64,000 nucleotides of DNA from Phenylobacterium hankyongense (GTDB lineage Bacteria; Pseudomonadota; Alphaproteobacteria; Caulobacterales; Caulobacteraceae), in the NCBI RefSeq assembly GCF_003254505.1, contig NZ_QFYP01000001.1:356001-420000 (forward strand), given 5' to 3'. The stretch's first letter is position 1; every line of letters starts with the position of its first letter. The position numbers were made by a program, and so were the translations under genes. Shown here piece by piece: positions 8,364 through 17,187 of this stretch. The notes under the pieces were generated by a model that saw nothing but the letters and a program-made list of their open reading frames with translations, searched no databases and had not been told where the DNA came from.

Positions 8364-8869
8364 GAGCGGCCTCCGCGGATGGCGCTGAGGGCGGCGCGCT
8401 CGGGCGGCGCCTCGTCGAAAAGATCGTCGTCGAAGCTCGGCCGCAGGCGCGCCGGGGCGACAGGCGCGTCACGGCGGACCAGCCGCTCCGGCCGGGCGCG
8501 GGCCTCGCGGGCGGCGGCCAGCAGCGCACCGAGGCGGCGCTCCTGGGCGCGCTCGTCCTGCGGCTCGGTCACCTTGCGGGCAGCCTCGGGCGCCTGGTCG
8601 ATCAGCCGCTCCAGCTTGGCGGCCAGGGCGCGGCCCTTGTCGATGCGGTCGGCGAGCTGGTCCGTCGCTTCGTCGGTGGCGGCGCGCAGGTCGGCCAGCC
8701 CCTGCTCGGCGCGCTCGGCGGCGGTGTTCAGTTCCCGCACGGCGATGGCGAAGCCGTCGTGGCTGTCGCGCAGCGCCTTCAGCCGCTGGTTCAGACGCCA
8801 GCCCATGGCCAGCGCCGCGGCCAGCATGCCGGCCAGCAGGAGGTTCAGGGCCATGCCGACAATGCTCAT
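8360..8869 (-). CDS. DUF6468-type flagellar-operon membrane protein
   Basis: 169 residues. An N-terminal membrane helix (about 3-22) is followed by a long predicted coiled coil (about 26-115) and a disordered C-terminus rich in Arg/Ala. Proteins of this type sit directly after fliM in many alphaproteobacteria and are labelled DUF6468 (from memory). It overlaps fliM by four bases and the MotE-like gene by four bases, indicating translational coupling. The operon position suggests a flagellar or motor role, but none can be read from motifs. Confidence 0.75.
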   Translation of the reverse strand: MSIVGMALNLLLAGMLAAALAMGWRLNQRLKALRDSHDGFAIAVRELNTAAERAEQGLADLRAATDEATDQLADRIDKGRALAAKLERLIDQAPEAARKVTEPQDERAQERRLGALLAAAREARARPERLVRRDAPVAPARLRPSFDDDLFDEAPPERAALSAIRGGRS

Positions 8870-9972
8870 GTGAACCTCTGGACAGCTTGCCGCGCGTGGG
8901 GCGTCAGCGGCGCCTCCACCCGGACGGCGATGTGGGAGTTGCGGCGGCCCATGCGGGCGCGGGTGAGCGGGATGGCCCCGGCCCGCAGCTCGACCAGGCT
9001 GTCGGGGGTGGCGTTGAGCATCAGGGTGTCGCCGACCTTGAGGTCGAGCACCTGCTTGAGGCCCACCTGCTGCTCGTCGAGCACCACGCGGACGTCCATG
9101 TTGGTGGTCCAGAGCTCGGTGGCCAAGTGGCCTTCCCAGATGTTGTCGCGGCCGAACTTCTCGCCCATGAACTGCTGCAGCAGCATCTTCCGGATCGGCT
9201 CGAGAGTGGCGTAGGGCAGCAGGAGTTCGATGCGGCCGCCGCGATCTTCCATGTCGATCCGCAGCTTCACCAGGATCGCCGCATTGGCGGGTCGCGCGAT
9301 GGCGGCGAAACGCGGGTTGGTCTCCAGCCGGTCGAGGGTGAAGGTCACCGGGGTCAGCGGCTCGAAGGCCTCGCGGGCGTCGGCCAGCACCACCTCGACC
9401 ATCCGCTGCACCAGCACCCGCTCGATGGTGGTGTAGGGGCGGCCCTCGATGCGCATGGCGGCGGTGCCGCGGCGGCCGCCCAGCAGCACGTCGACGATCG
9501 AGTAGATCAGGTTGGAGTCGACGGTCAGCAGGCCGTAGTTGTTCAGCTCCTCGGCCCGGAACACCGACAGGATGGCCGGCAGCGGGATCGAGTTGAGATA
9601 GTCGCCGAACCGGATCGACGAGATGTTGTCCAGGCTCACCTCGACGTTGTCGGAGGTGAAGTTGCGCAAGGAGGTGGTCATCAACCGCACCAGGCGGTCG
9701 AAGACGATCTCCAGCATCGGCAGGCGCTCGTAGGAGACCAGCGCGGAGTTGATGATCGCGCGGATGCCGGTCCGCTCGGCGGCCTCCTCGTCGGAGAGGT
9801 CGAAGCCCAAGAGGCTGTCGATCTCGTCCTGGTTGAGGATTCGCTCGGAGCTCAGGCCCTCGCGTTCGGTCGCCGGAGCGCCCTCGCCGGGCGCCCAGGC
9901 CGCGCCGGCCTCGGGGGCGGCGGCGGTATCCGGACTGGTTTCGGTCTCGTCGGCCATGCGTACGCCACTCAT
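8866..9972 (-). CDS. fliM: Flagellar motor switch protein FliM
   Basis: 368 residues. The CheY-P-binding N-terminal motif ILNQDEIDSLLGF is at about 45-58, the middle domain includes ERLPMLEIVFDRLVRL (about 98-113), and the C-terminal FliN-like domain includes LKVGDTLMLNATPDS. FliM is the central C-ring protein linking CheY-P binding to rotation switching. The N-terminal extension before the CheY motif is Ala/Glu-rich and longer than in enterics. The start could be the ATG at 9972 or the in-frame ATG at 9957; neither has a strong ribosome-binding site. Confidence 0.96.
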   Translation of the reverse strand: MSGVRMADETETSPDTAAAPEAGAAWAPGEGAPATEREGLSSERILNQDEIDSLLGFDLSDEEAAERTGIRAIINSALVSYERLPMLEIVFDRLVRLMTTSLRNFTSDNVEVSLDNISSIRFGDYLNSIPLPAILSVFRAEELNNYGLLTVDSNLIYSIVDVLLGGRRGTAAMRIEGRPYTTIERVLVQRMVEVVLADAREAFEPLTPVTFTLDRLETNPRFAAIARPANAAILVKLRIDMEDRGGRIELLLPYATLEPIRKMLLQQFMGEKFGRDNIWEGHLATELWTTNMDVRVVLDEQQVGLKQVLDLKVGDTLMLNATPDSLVELRAGAIPLTRARMGRRNSHIAVRVEAPLTPHARQAVQRFT

Positions 9973-9975
9973 CCC

Positions 9976-9993
9976 AGCGCCCCGAGGGGCGCT
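9976..9993. repeat. Perfect inverted repeat filling the fliL-fliM gap
   Basis: AGCGCCCC (9976-9983), GA, then GGGGCGCT (9986-9993) make an almost complete 18-base palindrome. It covers nearly the whole 19-base gap between the fliL stop and the fliM start. In mRNA it would form a stable stem with a CGAG loop right in front of the fliM start. No U-run follows, so it is not an intrinsic terminator. It may tune fliM translation or mark an RNA processing site; this is inference. Confidence 0.5.
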
Positions 9994-10588
9994 AGTTGAT
10001 CAGCATCTCCTCGATCAGGACCGCGTTCGCCTTCGACGGCGCGATCACCAGATTGACGCGGCGCAGGATCTCCATGCGCAGCTGATACGAGCCCTGGCTG
10101 CCGGACAGGTCTTCCGGGCGCAGCTCGCGCAGGAAGGTCTGGAACATGTCCTGCAGCCTGGGCATGTTGGGATCGAGGGCGTCGACCGTCTCCTGATCGG
10201 GCAGCTCCAGGGTGAGCTTGAGCTTCAGGAAGGTCGGCCGGCCGTCGGCGGTCTGCATGTTCACCACCACGTCGGGCATGGTGTAGAAGAGCACGCCGTC
10301 GGGCCCTTCGCGCACCTGCGCGCCGCCCGCCTTGCCCTTGTCGTCCTTGGCCTTGTCGTCCTTGCCCTTCTTTTTCTTCGCGCCGTGCGCCTTGTCGGCG
10401 TGCGCCGCGTCGGGCTTGGGCTTCAGGAAGATGAAGGCCGCGGTTCCGCCGCCGCCGACGATCACCAGCGCCGCGGCGCCGGCGATCAGCATCAGTTTCA
10501 GCGAAAGCTTCTTCTTGGGCGCGCCCTCGACGTCATCGCCTTCGGCGACGTCGTCTGTCGGTGCTTCCTTGACCTTGGCGTCGGCCAC
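9992..10588 (-). CDS. fliL: Flagellar basal body-associated protein FliL
   Basis: 198 residues. A cytoplasmic acidic N-terminus is followed by one membrane segment (about 30-50, LMLIAGAAALVIVGGGGTAA), a Lys-rich linker (about 65-85), and the conserved periplasmic FliL domain ending in LRMEILRRVNLVIAPSKANA. FliL binds the stator and supports torque. It is the first gene of the fliL-fliM operon, facing away from flgF across a 216-base regulatory region. Caulobacter fliL is a CtrA-controlled class II operon, and a matching box is present upstream. Confidence 0.93.
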   Translation of the reverse strand: MADAKVKEAPTDDVAEGDDVEGAPKKKLSLKLMLIAGAAALVIVGGGGTAAFIFLKPKPDAAHADKAHGAKKKKGKDDKAKDDKGKAGGAQVREGPDGVLFYTMPDVVVNMQTADGRPTFLKLKLTLELPDQETVDALDPNMPRLQDMFQTFLRELRPEDLSGSQGSYQLRMEILRRVNLVIAPSKANAVLIEEMLIN

Positions 10589-10634
10589 GCGCGCGTTCCT
10601 TAGAATCCTAGCTCCGTCTCATTCAGGCCGTTTT

Positions 10635-10665
10635 GGTTAAGAAGCGGTTTTTAACCGGTGTTAAC
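10635..10665. promoter_or_regulatory. CtrA-type box cluster between fliL and flgF
   Basis: TTTA-ACCGGTG-TTAAC at 10650-10665 fits TTAA-N7-TTAAC with one mismatch. It overlaps an inverted repeat GGTTAA (10635-10640) / TTAACC (10651-10656), and another TTAAC lies at 10708-10712. The cluster lies closer to fliL than to flgF. It is the natural candidate for CtrA control of the fliL operon, with flgF using the separate sigma-54 site. Binding is not shown by sequence alone. Confidence 0.55.
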
Positions 10666-10746
10666 GGCGCCCAACCCTGCCGGGCATTTTCCGCCGGGAG
10701 GCGCCCGTTAACTTTATTGTCCGTTGAAAATACTGGCGTTTTCAAC

Positions 10747-10761
10747 TGGCCCGAAGCTTGC
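10747..10761 (+). promoter_or_regulatory. Sigma-54 (-24/-12) promoter of the flgF operon
   Basis: TGGCCCGAAGCTTGC matches the sigma-54 consensus TGGCACG-N4-TTGC at all but one position. The GG and GC elements have the required spacing. It lies 43 bases before the flgF start, leaving a short leader. In Caulobacter, the rod and ring operon flgFGAH is a class III, sigma-54- and FlbD-dependent unit, so both position and direction fit. Confidence 0.8.
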
Positions 10762-10804
10762 AGCCCGCAGAGGGAAAAGTGTCGCCCCTCGGCGGATCGG
10801 ATTA

Positions 10805-11542
10805 ATGGACAACGCCCTCTACGTCGGATTGTCGCGCCAGATGGTGCTCCGTCGCCAGATGGACATCGTCGCGAACAACATCGCCAACAGCGACACCGCC
10901 GGCTTCAAGGTCGAGTCGCTGATGACCAAGAGCGACCCGCAAGGCCGGGCCAGCACCCTGGGATCCACCGCGCCGGTCCAGTTCGTGGCCGACGCCGGCG
11001 TGGCCCGCGACTTCTCGCCGGGGTCGCTGCGCCGCACCGACGCGCCGCTCGACGTGGCGGTCGAGGGCCAGGGCTTCTTCAAGGTCACCTCGCCGACCGG
11101 CGACCGCTTCACCCGCGACGGCCGGTTCCGCATGGACGACACCGGCCGGCTGGTGACCCAGAGCGGGTTTCCCGTGGCCGACGAAGGCGGCGGCGAGATC
11201 ACCCTCGATCCCCAGAAGGGCCAGGTCACCATCGCCACCGACGGCACGGTCAGCCAGGGCGCGGAGCGGATCGGCAAGATCGGCGTCTTCGACTTCGCCA
11301 ACCGCTCGGTGCTCGAGAAGACCGGCGACAACCTCTACCAGAACACCTCCAACCAGCAGCCGCAGCCCGTGGCCGACCCGCGGGTCCGCCAGGGCATGCT
11401 GGAGGGCTCGAACGTCCAGCCGATCCTGGAAATGACCCGCATGATCGAGGTCAACCGGGCCTACGAGCAGATGTCCAAGATCATCGACGCCACCGCCGAC
11501 CTGTCGAAGACCACGGTCGAGCGCATGGGCAAGGCCCAGTAG
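10805..11542 (+). CDS. flgF: Flagellar proximal rod protein FlgF
   Basis: 245 residues starting at the ATG at 10805 (MDNALYVGLSRQMVLRRQMD); in-frame sequence further upstream overlaps the promoter and is not conserved-looking. The rod signature DIVANNIANSDTAGFK is at about 20-35, and the C-terminal coiled coil is near EMTRMIEVNRAYEQMSKIID. FlgF is a proximal rod subunit between FlgC and FlgG. It is the first gene of the plus-strand flgF-flgG-flgA-flgH operon, downstream of a sigma-54 promoter. Confidence 0.96.
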   Translation: MDNALYVGLSRQMVLRRQMDIVANNIANSDTAGFKVESLMTKSDPQGRASTLGSTAPVQFVADAGVARDFSPGSLRRTDAPLDVAVEGQGFFKVTSPTGDRFTRDGRFRMDDTGRLVTQSGFPVADEGGGEITLDPQKGQVTIATDGTVSQGAERIGKIGVFDFANRSVLEKTGDNLYQNTSNQQPQPVADPRVRQGMLEGSNVQPILEMTRMIEVNRAYEQMSKIIDATADLSKTTVERMGKAQ

Positions 11543-11553
11543 GAGACTAACCG

Positions 11554-12342
11554 ATGCAGGCTCTTCGCACTGCGGCCACCGGGATGGCCGCCCAGCAGAT
11601 GAACGTCGAGGTCATCTCGAACAACATCGCCAACATGAACACCGTGGCGTTCAAGCGCCAGCGCGCCGAGTTCCAGGACCTGCTCTACCAGACCCTCGAG
11701 CAGCCCGGCGCCCAGTCGTCGACCCAGGGCACCATCGTCCCCACCGGCGTGCAGGTGGGCGCGGGCGTGAAGGCCGGCAGCGTCTACCGGATCTCCACGC
11801 AAGGGGCGATGACCCGGACCGACAACCAGTACGACCTGGCCATCGACGGACGCGGCTATTTCCAGGTGCTGCTGCCGACCGGCGAGACGGCCTACACGCG
11901 GGCCGGCAACCTGGCGGTCAACGACCAGGGCCAGCTGGTCACCCAGGACGGCTACCAGATCCAGCCGGCCATCGCGATCCCGGCCAACGCCACCCAGGTT
12001 TCCATCTCCAAGGCCGGCCAGGTGCAGGTGACCCAGGCCGGGACCCCGACGCCGACCGTGGTCGGGACGCTCGACCTGGCCACCTTCATGAACGAGGGCG
12101 GGCTGTCGGCGCAGGGATCGAACCTGTTCATGGAGACCGCCGCCTCCGGGCCGGCCACCATCGGCCCTCCCGGCGCGCTCGGCGTCGGCCAGCTGATGCA
12201 AGGCTATACCGAGGCCTCGAACGTCGACGCGGTCACCGAGATCACGGCGCTGATCGTCGCCCAGCGCGCCTACGAGATGAACTCCAAGGTCGTCTCGACC
12301 GCCGACAACATGCTCGGCGTCACCAACCAGATGAAGCCGTGA
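11554..12342 (+). CDS. flgG: Flagellar distal rod protein FlgG
   Basis: 262 residues, the standard FlgG length. It begins MQALRTAATGMAAQQMNVEV, followed by the rod signature ISNNIANMNTVAFKRQRAEF. The segment LYQTLEQPGAQSS at about residues 47-59 is the FlgG-specific insertion that sets the straight rod structure. The C-terminus ends in QRAYEMNSKVVSTADNML. FlgG builds the distal rod through the P- and L-rings. The gene starts 11 bases after flgF, with a GGAG ribosome-binding site, and its stop overlaps the flgA start. Confidence 0.97.
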   Translation: MQALRTAATGMAAQQMNVEVISNNIANMNTVAFKRQRAEFQDLLYQTLEQPGAQSSTQGTIVPTGVQVGAGVKAGSVYRISTQGAMTRTDNQYDLAIDGRGYFQVLLPTGETAYTRAGNLAVNDQGQLVTQDGYQIQPAIAIPANATQVSISKAGQVQVTQAGTPTPTVVGTLDLATFMNEGGLSAQGSNLFMETAASGPATIGPPGALGVGQLMQGYTEASNVDAVTEITALIVAQRAYEMNSKVVSTADNMLGVTNQMKP

Positions 12343-13085
12343 TGAGACGCCTCCTCGCGCTGGCCGCCTGCCTCTGCTTCGCCTCGCCGGCGCTCGCCGG
12401 CCAGGCGGTGACGCTGAAGGCCGACACCGCCGACGCCGACGGCGTCGTCACCCTGGGCGACCTGTTCGACGGCGCGGGCGCGGCCGGCCACACGCCGGTC
12501 GCGGCGCGGAGCGGCGCCAGCGTGGTGCTCAACGCCCAGGCCGTGCAGCTCGTCGCCCGCCGCGCCGGCCTCGACTGGGCCAATGCCGAGGGACTGAAGA
12601 CCATCGTCGTGCACGGCGGCCCGGCGGCGGCCGCCGCGGCGGCCGGCCCCCAGCGCGGCAACGTCGACGTGCTCACCTACGCCCGCAACCTCACCGCAGG
12701 CGACGTCGTGCAGCCCACCGACCTGGTCTGGGGCAAGGTCGCGGCCGCCCCCTCGGACGCGCCGTCCGACCCCGACGCCATCATCGGCCTGGCCGCGAAA
12801 CGCCCGCTGCGGGCCGGTGCGGCGGTCTCCATGCGCGACGTCGCCGCCGCCCAGGTGATCAAGGCCGGCGAGACCGTCACTGTCATGTACCAGGCCGAAG
12901 GCATCTCGCTCTCCCTGCAGGGCAAGGCGCTGGGCGCCGCGGGCGTCGGCGAGACCCTGAACGTCCAGAACACCGCCTCCAAGCGGATCATCCAGGCCGT
13001 GGTCACCGGGCCCGGCCAGGCGATCGTCGGCCCTGCGGCCGAGGGCCTGAAGTCGGCCCGCTCAACCCGTTACGCGCTTCGCTAA
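12342..13085 (+). CDS. flgA: Flagellar P-ring assembly chaperone FlgA
   Basis: 247 residues with a Sec signal peptide (about 1-19, cut after ALA). The C-terminal SAF-type domain shows the FlgA pattern: RNLTAGDVVQPTDLVW, then RPLRAGAAVSMRDVAAAQVIKAGETV, ending in ASKRIIQAVVTGPGQAIVG. FlgA is the periplasmic chaperone for the P-ring protein FlgI, which is not in this window. The ATG at 12342 shares its first base with the flgG TGA. A GTG three bases earlier is a less likely start. Confidence 0.92.
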   Translation: MRRLLALAACLCFASPALAGQAVTLKADTADADGVVTLGDLFDGAGAAGHTPVAARSGASVVLNAQAVQLVARRAGLDWANAEGLKTIVVHGGPAAAAAAAGPQRGNVDVLTYARNLTAGDVVQPTDLVWGKVAAAPSDAPSDPDAIIGLAAKRPLRAGAAVSMRDVAAAQVIKAGETVTVMYQAEGISLSLQGKALGAAGVGETLNVQNTASKRIIQAVVTGPGQAIVGPAAEGLKSARSTRYALR

Positions 13086-13099
13086 GGAAAGCCCCCGTC

Positions 13100-13843
13100 A
13101 TGCGTCCTTCCCCCATGCGTCCTTCCCCGCGTCTCCGTCTCCTCGCCCTGGCCGCCCTGCTGCCGCTGGGCGCCTGTTCCACCGTCGTCGAGGCCGTCAA
13201 GGGCCCGACGCTGGCGCCGGTGGGCTATCCCGCCGCGCTGGTGCCGCAGCAGCAGCTGGTGCTCGCCTCCACGACGCCGGCCAGCGCCAACTCGCTGTGG
13301 CGGCAGGGCGCGCGCGCCTTCTTCATCGACCAGCGCGCCAGCCGCGTCGGCGACATCCTGACGGTGCAGATCGACATCGACGACAGCGCCAAGACCACCA
13401 ACCAGACCACCAGCACGCGGGACTCCAGCATCGCCGCCGGCATTCCGCACCTGCTGGGACTGGAATCCAGCCTGGGGAAGATTCTGCCGGGCGGGTTCGA
13501 TCCGGCCAATGCGCTGGCGACCAATTCCAAGACCAGCAACGCCGGCACGGGCGCGGTCAACCGGGCGGAGAAGATCAGCCTGACCATCGCCGCGGTGGTG
13601 TCCGCGGTGCTGCCGAACGGCAACCTGGTCATCCAGGGCACCCAGGAGGTGCGCACCAACACCGAGCTTCGCCAGCTGACGGTGGCCGGCATCGTGCGGC
13701 CGGAGGACATCTCCTCCTCCAACACCATCAAGCACACCCAGATCGCCGAAGCGCGGATCAGCTACGGCGGCCGCGGCGACATCAGCCGCGTGCAGAAGAC
13801 CCCGGCCGGCCAGTCGCTGGTGGAGAAGTTCTCGCCGTTCTAG
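13100..13843 (+). CDS. flgH: Flagellar L-ring lipoprotein FlgH
   Basis: 247 residues with a lipoprotein signal; the lipobox LGAC puts the acylated Cys at about residue 27. FlgH signatures include FFIDQRASRVGDILTVQID and GNLVIQGTQEVRTNTELRQL followed by RPEDISSSNTIKHTQIAEARI. FlgH forms the outer-membrane L-ring. The first ATG has an AAGGAA ribosome-binding site at good spacing. The start contains a 15-base tandem duplication (MRPSP-MRPSP), so the second ATG at 13115 could also serve. Confidence 0.95.
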   Translation: MRPSPMRPSPRLRLLALAALLPLGACSTVVEAVKGPTLAPVGYPAALVPQQQLVLASTTPASANSLWRQGARAFFIDQRASRVGDILTVQIDIDDSAKTTNQTTSTRDSSIAAGIPHLLGLESSLGKILPGGFDPANALATNSKTSNAGTGAVNRAEKISLTIAAVVSAVLPNGNLVIQGTQEVRTNTELRQLTVAGIVRPEDISSSNTIKHTQIAEARISYGGRGDISRVQKTPAGQSLVEKFSPF

Positions 13844-13889
13844 GAACCGGACGCGCGGTGGCGGTTTCCCTCCTCGGAGGGGCCGCCCT

Positions 13890-14342
13890 ATGCGCCATTT
13901 GATCATCCTTGCCCTGACCGCCACGCTGATGCTTTCGGCCTGCGCCCGCGACCGGCTCTACGGCGGCATGGACTGGTCGCTCAACAGCGTCGAAGGCGAA
14001 GGCCTCAAGCTGGCCTACGGCGAGCCCGACAGCGACGACGTCCTGGTGATGCTGAGCTGCGCGCCGCGCTCCGGCCAGGTGGCGCTGGCGGTGAATGCGC
14101 CCGAGGGCGCCCAGGCCACGATCAACCTCAGCTCGGGCCGGCGCAGCGCCCGCTACGTCGCCGCGCTCGAGCCGAACGCAGGCGACGGGGCGCTGGCGGA
14201 GGTTACGGCCAGGGCCTCGGACCCGGTGCTAGCCAACTTCGGGCGGACCGGCGAACTGACGGTGACGGTGGACGGCCGCAGCGCCGCCCTGCCCGGCGAC
14301 CGGACCCGCGCACAGCGATTCCTGGCGGGCTGCCGGGCCTGA
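13890..14342 (+). CDS. Hypothetical lipoprotein downstream of flgH
   Basis: 150 residues with a short lipoprotein signal ending in the lipobox LSAC (Cys at about 18). The mature part is beta-rich, contains LSC at about 54-56 and ends with a Cys in LAGCRA, suggesting a disulfide. It lies 46 bases after flgH on the same strand and may be co-transcribed. The overall plan (lipobox, early W-S-L, LxC mid-domain, late TVDG, terminal C-R-A) is shared with the lipoprotein at 20393-20848, suggesting distant paralogues. Function unknown. Confidence 0.75.
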   Translation: MRHLIILALTATLMLSACARDRLYGGMDWSLNSVEGEGLKLAYGEPDSDDVLVMLSCAPRSGQVALAVNAPEGAQATINLSSGRRSARYVAALEPNAGDGALAEVTARASDPVLANFGRTGELTVTVDGRSAALPGDRTRAQRFLAGCRA

Positions 14343-14351
14343 CCGGCTCTC

Positions 14352-16271
14352 TTAGGCCCGGCGACCCTTGGCCGAGGCGTTGTCGACCCCGAGCGCGCTG
14401 AGCGCGCCGCGGACGATGCCCTCGGCGTCGAGGCCGGCCTGGGCGTACATGGCCGCCGGCGTGTCGTGGTCCTGGAAGATATCGGGCAGCACCAGGGTGC
14501 GGACCTTCAGGCCGCGGTCCAGCGCTCCGTGCTCGGCCAGCGCCTGCAGCACAAAGGACCCGAAGCCGCCGGTGGCGCCTTCCTCGACGGTGATCAGCGC
14601 CTCGTGCTCACGGGCCAGCCGCAGCACCAGGTCGACGTCCAGCGGCTTGGCGAAGCGGGCGTCGGCGACGGTAGCCGACAGCCCCCGCGCGGCCAGCATG
14701 TCGGCGGCCTTCAGGCTTTCGGCCAGGCGCGTGCCGAACGACAGGATGGCCACCGCCGTGCCCTCGCGCACGATCCGGCCCTTGCCGATCTCCAGCGGTT
14801 CGGCGAGCGCCGGGATCACCGCCCCGGTCCCCTCGCCGCGCGGATAGCGGAAGGCGCTCGGCCGGTCGTCGATGGCCACCGCCGTGGCGACCGCGTGGGC
14901 CAGCTCGGCCTCGTCGGCGGGGCCCATCAGCACCATGCCGGGCAGCGCGCCCATGAAGCCGATGTCGAAGGAGCCGGCGTGCGTCGCCCCGTCGGCGCCC
15001 ACAAGGCCCGCGCGGTCCATGGCGAAGCGCACCGGCAGGCGCTGGATGGCCACGTCGTGGACCACCTGGTCGTAGCCCCGCTGCAGGAAGGTCGAATAGA
15101 TGGCGGCGAACGGCTTCATCCCGTCGGCGGCGAGGCCCGCGGCGAAGGTCACCGCGTGCTGCTCGGCGATGCCGACGTCGAAGGTGCGCTCGGGGAAGCG
15201 CTCGCCGAACAGGTCGAGGCCGGTGCCCGACGGCATGGCGGCGGTGATCGCCACGATCTTCGGGTCGCGCTCGGCCTGCTTGATCAGCTCCTGGGCGAAC
15301 ACCTTGGTGTAGCTGGGCGCGTGGGTCTGGGCGGGCTTGGCCTGCTGGCCGGTGACCACGTCGAACTTGACCACCGCGTGGTGCTTGTCGGCGGCGTTCT
15401 CGGCCGGGGCGTAGCCCTTGCCCTTCTGGGTCACCACGTGGACCAGCACGGGCTTGTCGGTGATGTTGCGGGCGTTCTGCAGGACGTGGACCAGGGCGTC
15501 CATGTCATGGCCGTCGATCGGCCCGACGTAGTAGAAGCCCAGCTCCTCGAAGAAGGTGCCGCCGGTGACCATGCCGCGGGCGTATTCCTCGGCCTTGCGG
15601 GCGGCTTCCTGGATCGGCTTGGGGAAGGCCTTGGACACCGCCTTGCCGAGGTTGCGGATCGAGCGGTAGCCGCCGCCGGACACCAGCCGGGCCATGTAGG
15701 CGCTCATCCCGCCGACCGGCGGGGCGATCGACATGTCGTTGTCGTTGAGGATGACGGTCAGCTGGCGGGTGGTCTCGCAGGCGTTGTTCATCGCCTCGTA
15801 GGCCATGCCGGCGCTCATCGAGCCGTCGCCGATCACCGCCACGACCTTGTTGTCCTGCCCCTTCTGGTCGCGCGCCGCGGCGAAGCCGAGCGCCGCCGAG
15901 ATCGAGGTCGCCGCGTGGGCCGCGCCGAACGGGTCGTATTCGCTCTCCGAGCGCTTGGTGAACCCCGACAGGCCGTCGCCCTGGCGCAGCGTCCGGATGC
16001 GGTCGCGGCGGCCGGTGAGGATCTTGTGCGGATAGGCCTGGTGGCCGACGTCCCAGATCAGGATGTCGCTCGGCGTCTCATAGACGTGGTGCAGCGCCAC
16101 CGTCAGCTCGACGACGCCCAGGCCCGCTCCGAGGTGGCCGCCGGTCTGGGAGACCGCGTCGATGGTCTCCGCCCTCAGCTCGTCGGCCAGCTGCCTAAGC
16201 TCGGGAATGGACAATCCGCGCGTGTCCGCAGGCGAGGAAACCGTGTCGAGCAGGGGGGTGATTGGGGGCAT
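14352..16271 (-). CDS. dxs: 1-deoxy-D-xylulose-5-phosphate synthase
   Basis: 639 residues, standard length. It makes DXP from pyruvate and glyceraldehyde 3-phosphate with thiamine diphosphate, the first step of the MEP isoprenoid pathway. The TPP motif is [19 protein letters not shown] (about 150-168). The transketolase region shows [16 protein letters not shown], and [19 protein letters not shown] follows. It is the last gene of a xseB-ispA-dxs group, 34 bases after ispA, so precursor supply and chain elongation are encoded together. Its 3' end faces the lipoprotein gene convergently. Confidence 0.97.
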   Translation of the reverse strand: MPPITPLLDTVSSPADTRGLSIPELRQLADELRAETIDAVSQTGGHLGAGLGVVELTVALHHVYETPSDILIWDVGHQAYPHKILTGRRDRIRTLRQGDGLSGFTKRSESEYDPFGAAHAATSISAALGFAAARDQKGQDNKVVAVIGDGSMSAGMAYEAMNNACETTRQLTVILNDNDMSIAPPVGGMSAYMARLVSGGGYRSIRNLGKAVSKAFPKPIQEAARKAEEYARGMVTGGTFFEELGFYYVGPIDGHDMDALVHVLQNARNITDKPVLVHVVTQKGKGYAPAENAADKHHAVVKFDVVTGQQAKPAQTHAPSYTKVFAQELIKQAERDPKIVAITAAMPSGTGLDLFGERFPERTFDVGIAEQHAVTFAAGLAADGMKPFAAIYSTFLQRGYDQVVHDVAIQRLPVRFAMDRAGLVGADGATHAGSFDIGFMGALPGMVLMGPADEAELAHAVATAVAIDDRPSAFRYPRGEGTGAVIPALAEPLEIGKGRIVREGTAVAILSFGTRLAESLKAADMLAARGLSATVADARFAKPLDVDLVLRLAREHEALITVEEGATGGFGSFVLQALAEHGALDRGLKVRTLVLPDIFQDHDTPAAMYAQAGLDAEGIVRGALSALGVDNASAKGRRA

Positions 16272-16305
16272 GGAGAACGCTGGACTGCGGCGATGCGAGG
16301 AAAAT

Positions 16306-17187
16306 TCAGCTACGGCGATCTAACACGAAATCAACGCTGGACCGCAGGAATTCAGCGGCCGCGCCAAACGGCTCAAGGTGCGCCTTGGTCTGTTCGGTGA
16401 GCAGCGCCAGGCGCTCGCGCGCGGCGTCGGCGCCCAGCAGGGTGACATAGTTGGTCTTCCCCTTGGCGGCGTCCTTGCCGGCTTTTTTGCCGAGTTCCGA
16501 CTCCTCGCCCTCGACGTCCAGCAGGTCGTCGACGATCTGGTAGGCGAGCCCCAGGTCCTGGGCGAAGGCCAGCAGGGCGTGGCGTTCGCCCTCGCGCGCC
16601 TTGACCATGATCAGCGGCAGCTCGAAGGCGCTGGCGATCAGGGCGCCGGTCTTCAGCCGCTGCATCCGGGCCACCGCGCCCAGGTCGTCGCGCACGCCCA
16701 TCAGGTCGATCATCTGGCCGCCGCACATGCCGCGCGCGCCGCTGGCCTGGGCCAGCTTCAGGATCATCTCGGAACGGACGCCCCCGTCCTTGTGGGTGTC
16801 CGGATGGGCCAGTATTTCGAAGGCGGCGGTCTGCAGGGCGTCGCCGGCCAGCACCGCGGTCGCCTCGTCATAGGCCTTGTGCACGGTGGGGCGGCCGCGG
16901 CGCATGTCGTCGTCGTCCATGCACGGCAGGTCGTCGTGGATCAGGCTGTAGGCGTGGATGCATTCCAGGGCGCAGGCGGCGCGCAGCACCGGCCGGTCGT
17001 CGACCTCGAACATCCGCCCGGTCTCCAGGGCGAAGAACGGCCGCAGCCGCTTGCCGGGTCCGAGCGCCGCGTAGCGCATGGCCTCGGTCAGCCGCGACTC
17101 CGGCCCGTCGGCGCGCGGCAGCAGTTCGTCGAGCGCCACGGTGACCAGGTCGGCGGCTTCGGCCACCCTTTGCGCCACGCCGCCCAT
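16306..17187 (-). CDS. ispA: Polyprenyl (farnesyl/geranylgeranyl) diphosphate synthase
   Basis: 293 residues from the ATG at 17187, which overlaps the xseB stop (ATGA). The frame is open further upstream, but only through xseB coding sequence. The first Asp-rich motif is [20 protein letters not shown] (about 81-100), and the second is [20 protein letters not shown]. The enzyme condenses IPP with allylic diphosphates. Length and the xseB-dxs context indicate the IspA (farnesyl diphosphate) type, though chain length cannot be proven by eye. Confidence 0.93.
   Translation of the reverse strand: MGGVAQRVAEAADLVTVALDELLPRADGPESRLTEAMRYAALGPGKRLRPFFALETGRMFEVDDRPVLRAACALECIHAYSLIHDDLPCMDDDDMRRGRPTVHKAYDEATAVLAGDALQTAAFEILAHPDTHKDGGVRSEMILKLAQASGARGMCGGQMIDLMGVRDDLGAVARMQRLKTGALIASAFELPLIMVKAREGERHALLAFAQDLGLAYQIVDDLLDVEGEESELGKKAGKDAAKGKTNYVTLLGADAARERLALLTEQTKAHLEPFGAAAEFLRSSVDFVLDRRS

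Noticed and set aside
6024..8873. A 949-codon plus-strand open frame antisense to the TPR, MotE-like and DUF6468 genes
   Set aside because: Composition is extreme (Arg/Gly/His), and the minus-strand genes have signal peptides, overlaps and operon spacing. It is a shadow.
16483..16492. T-run TTTTTT inside ispA as a terminator
   Set aside because: No stable stem precedes it in either direction, and it lies within coding sequence.
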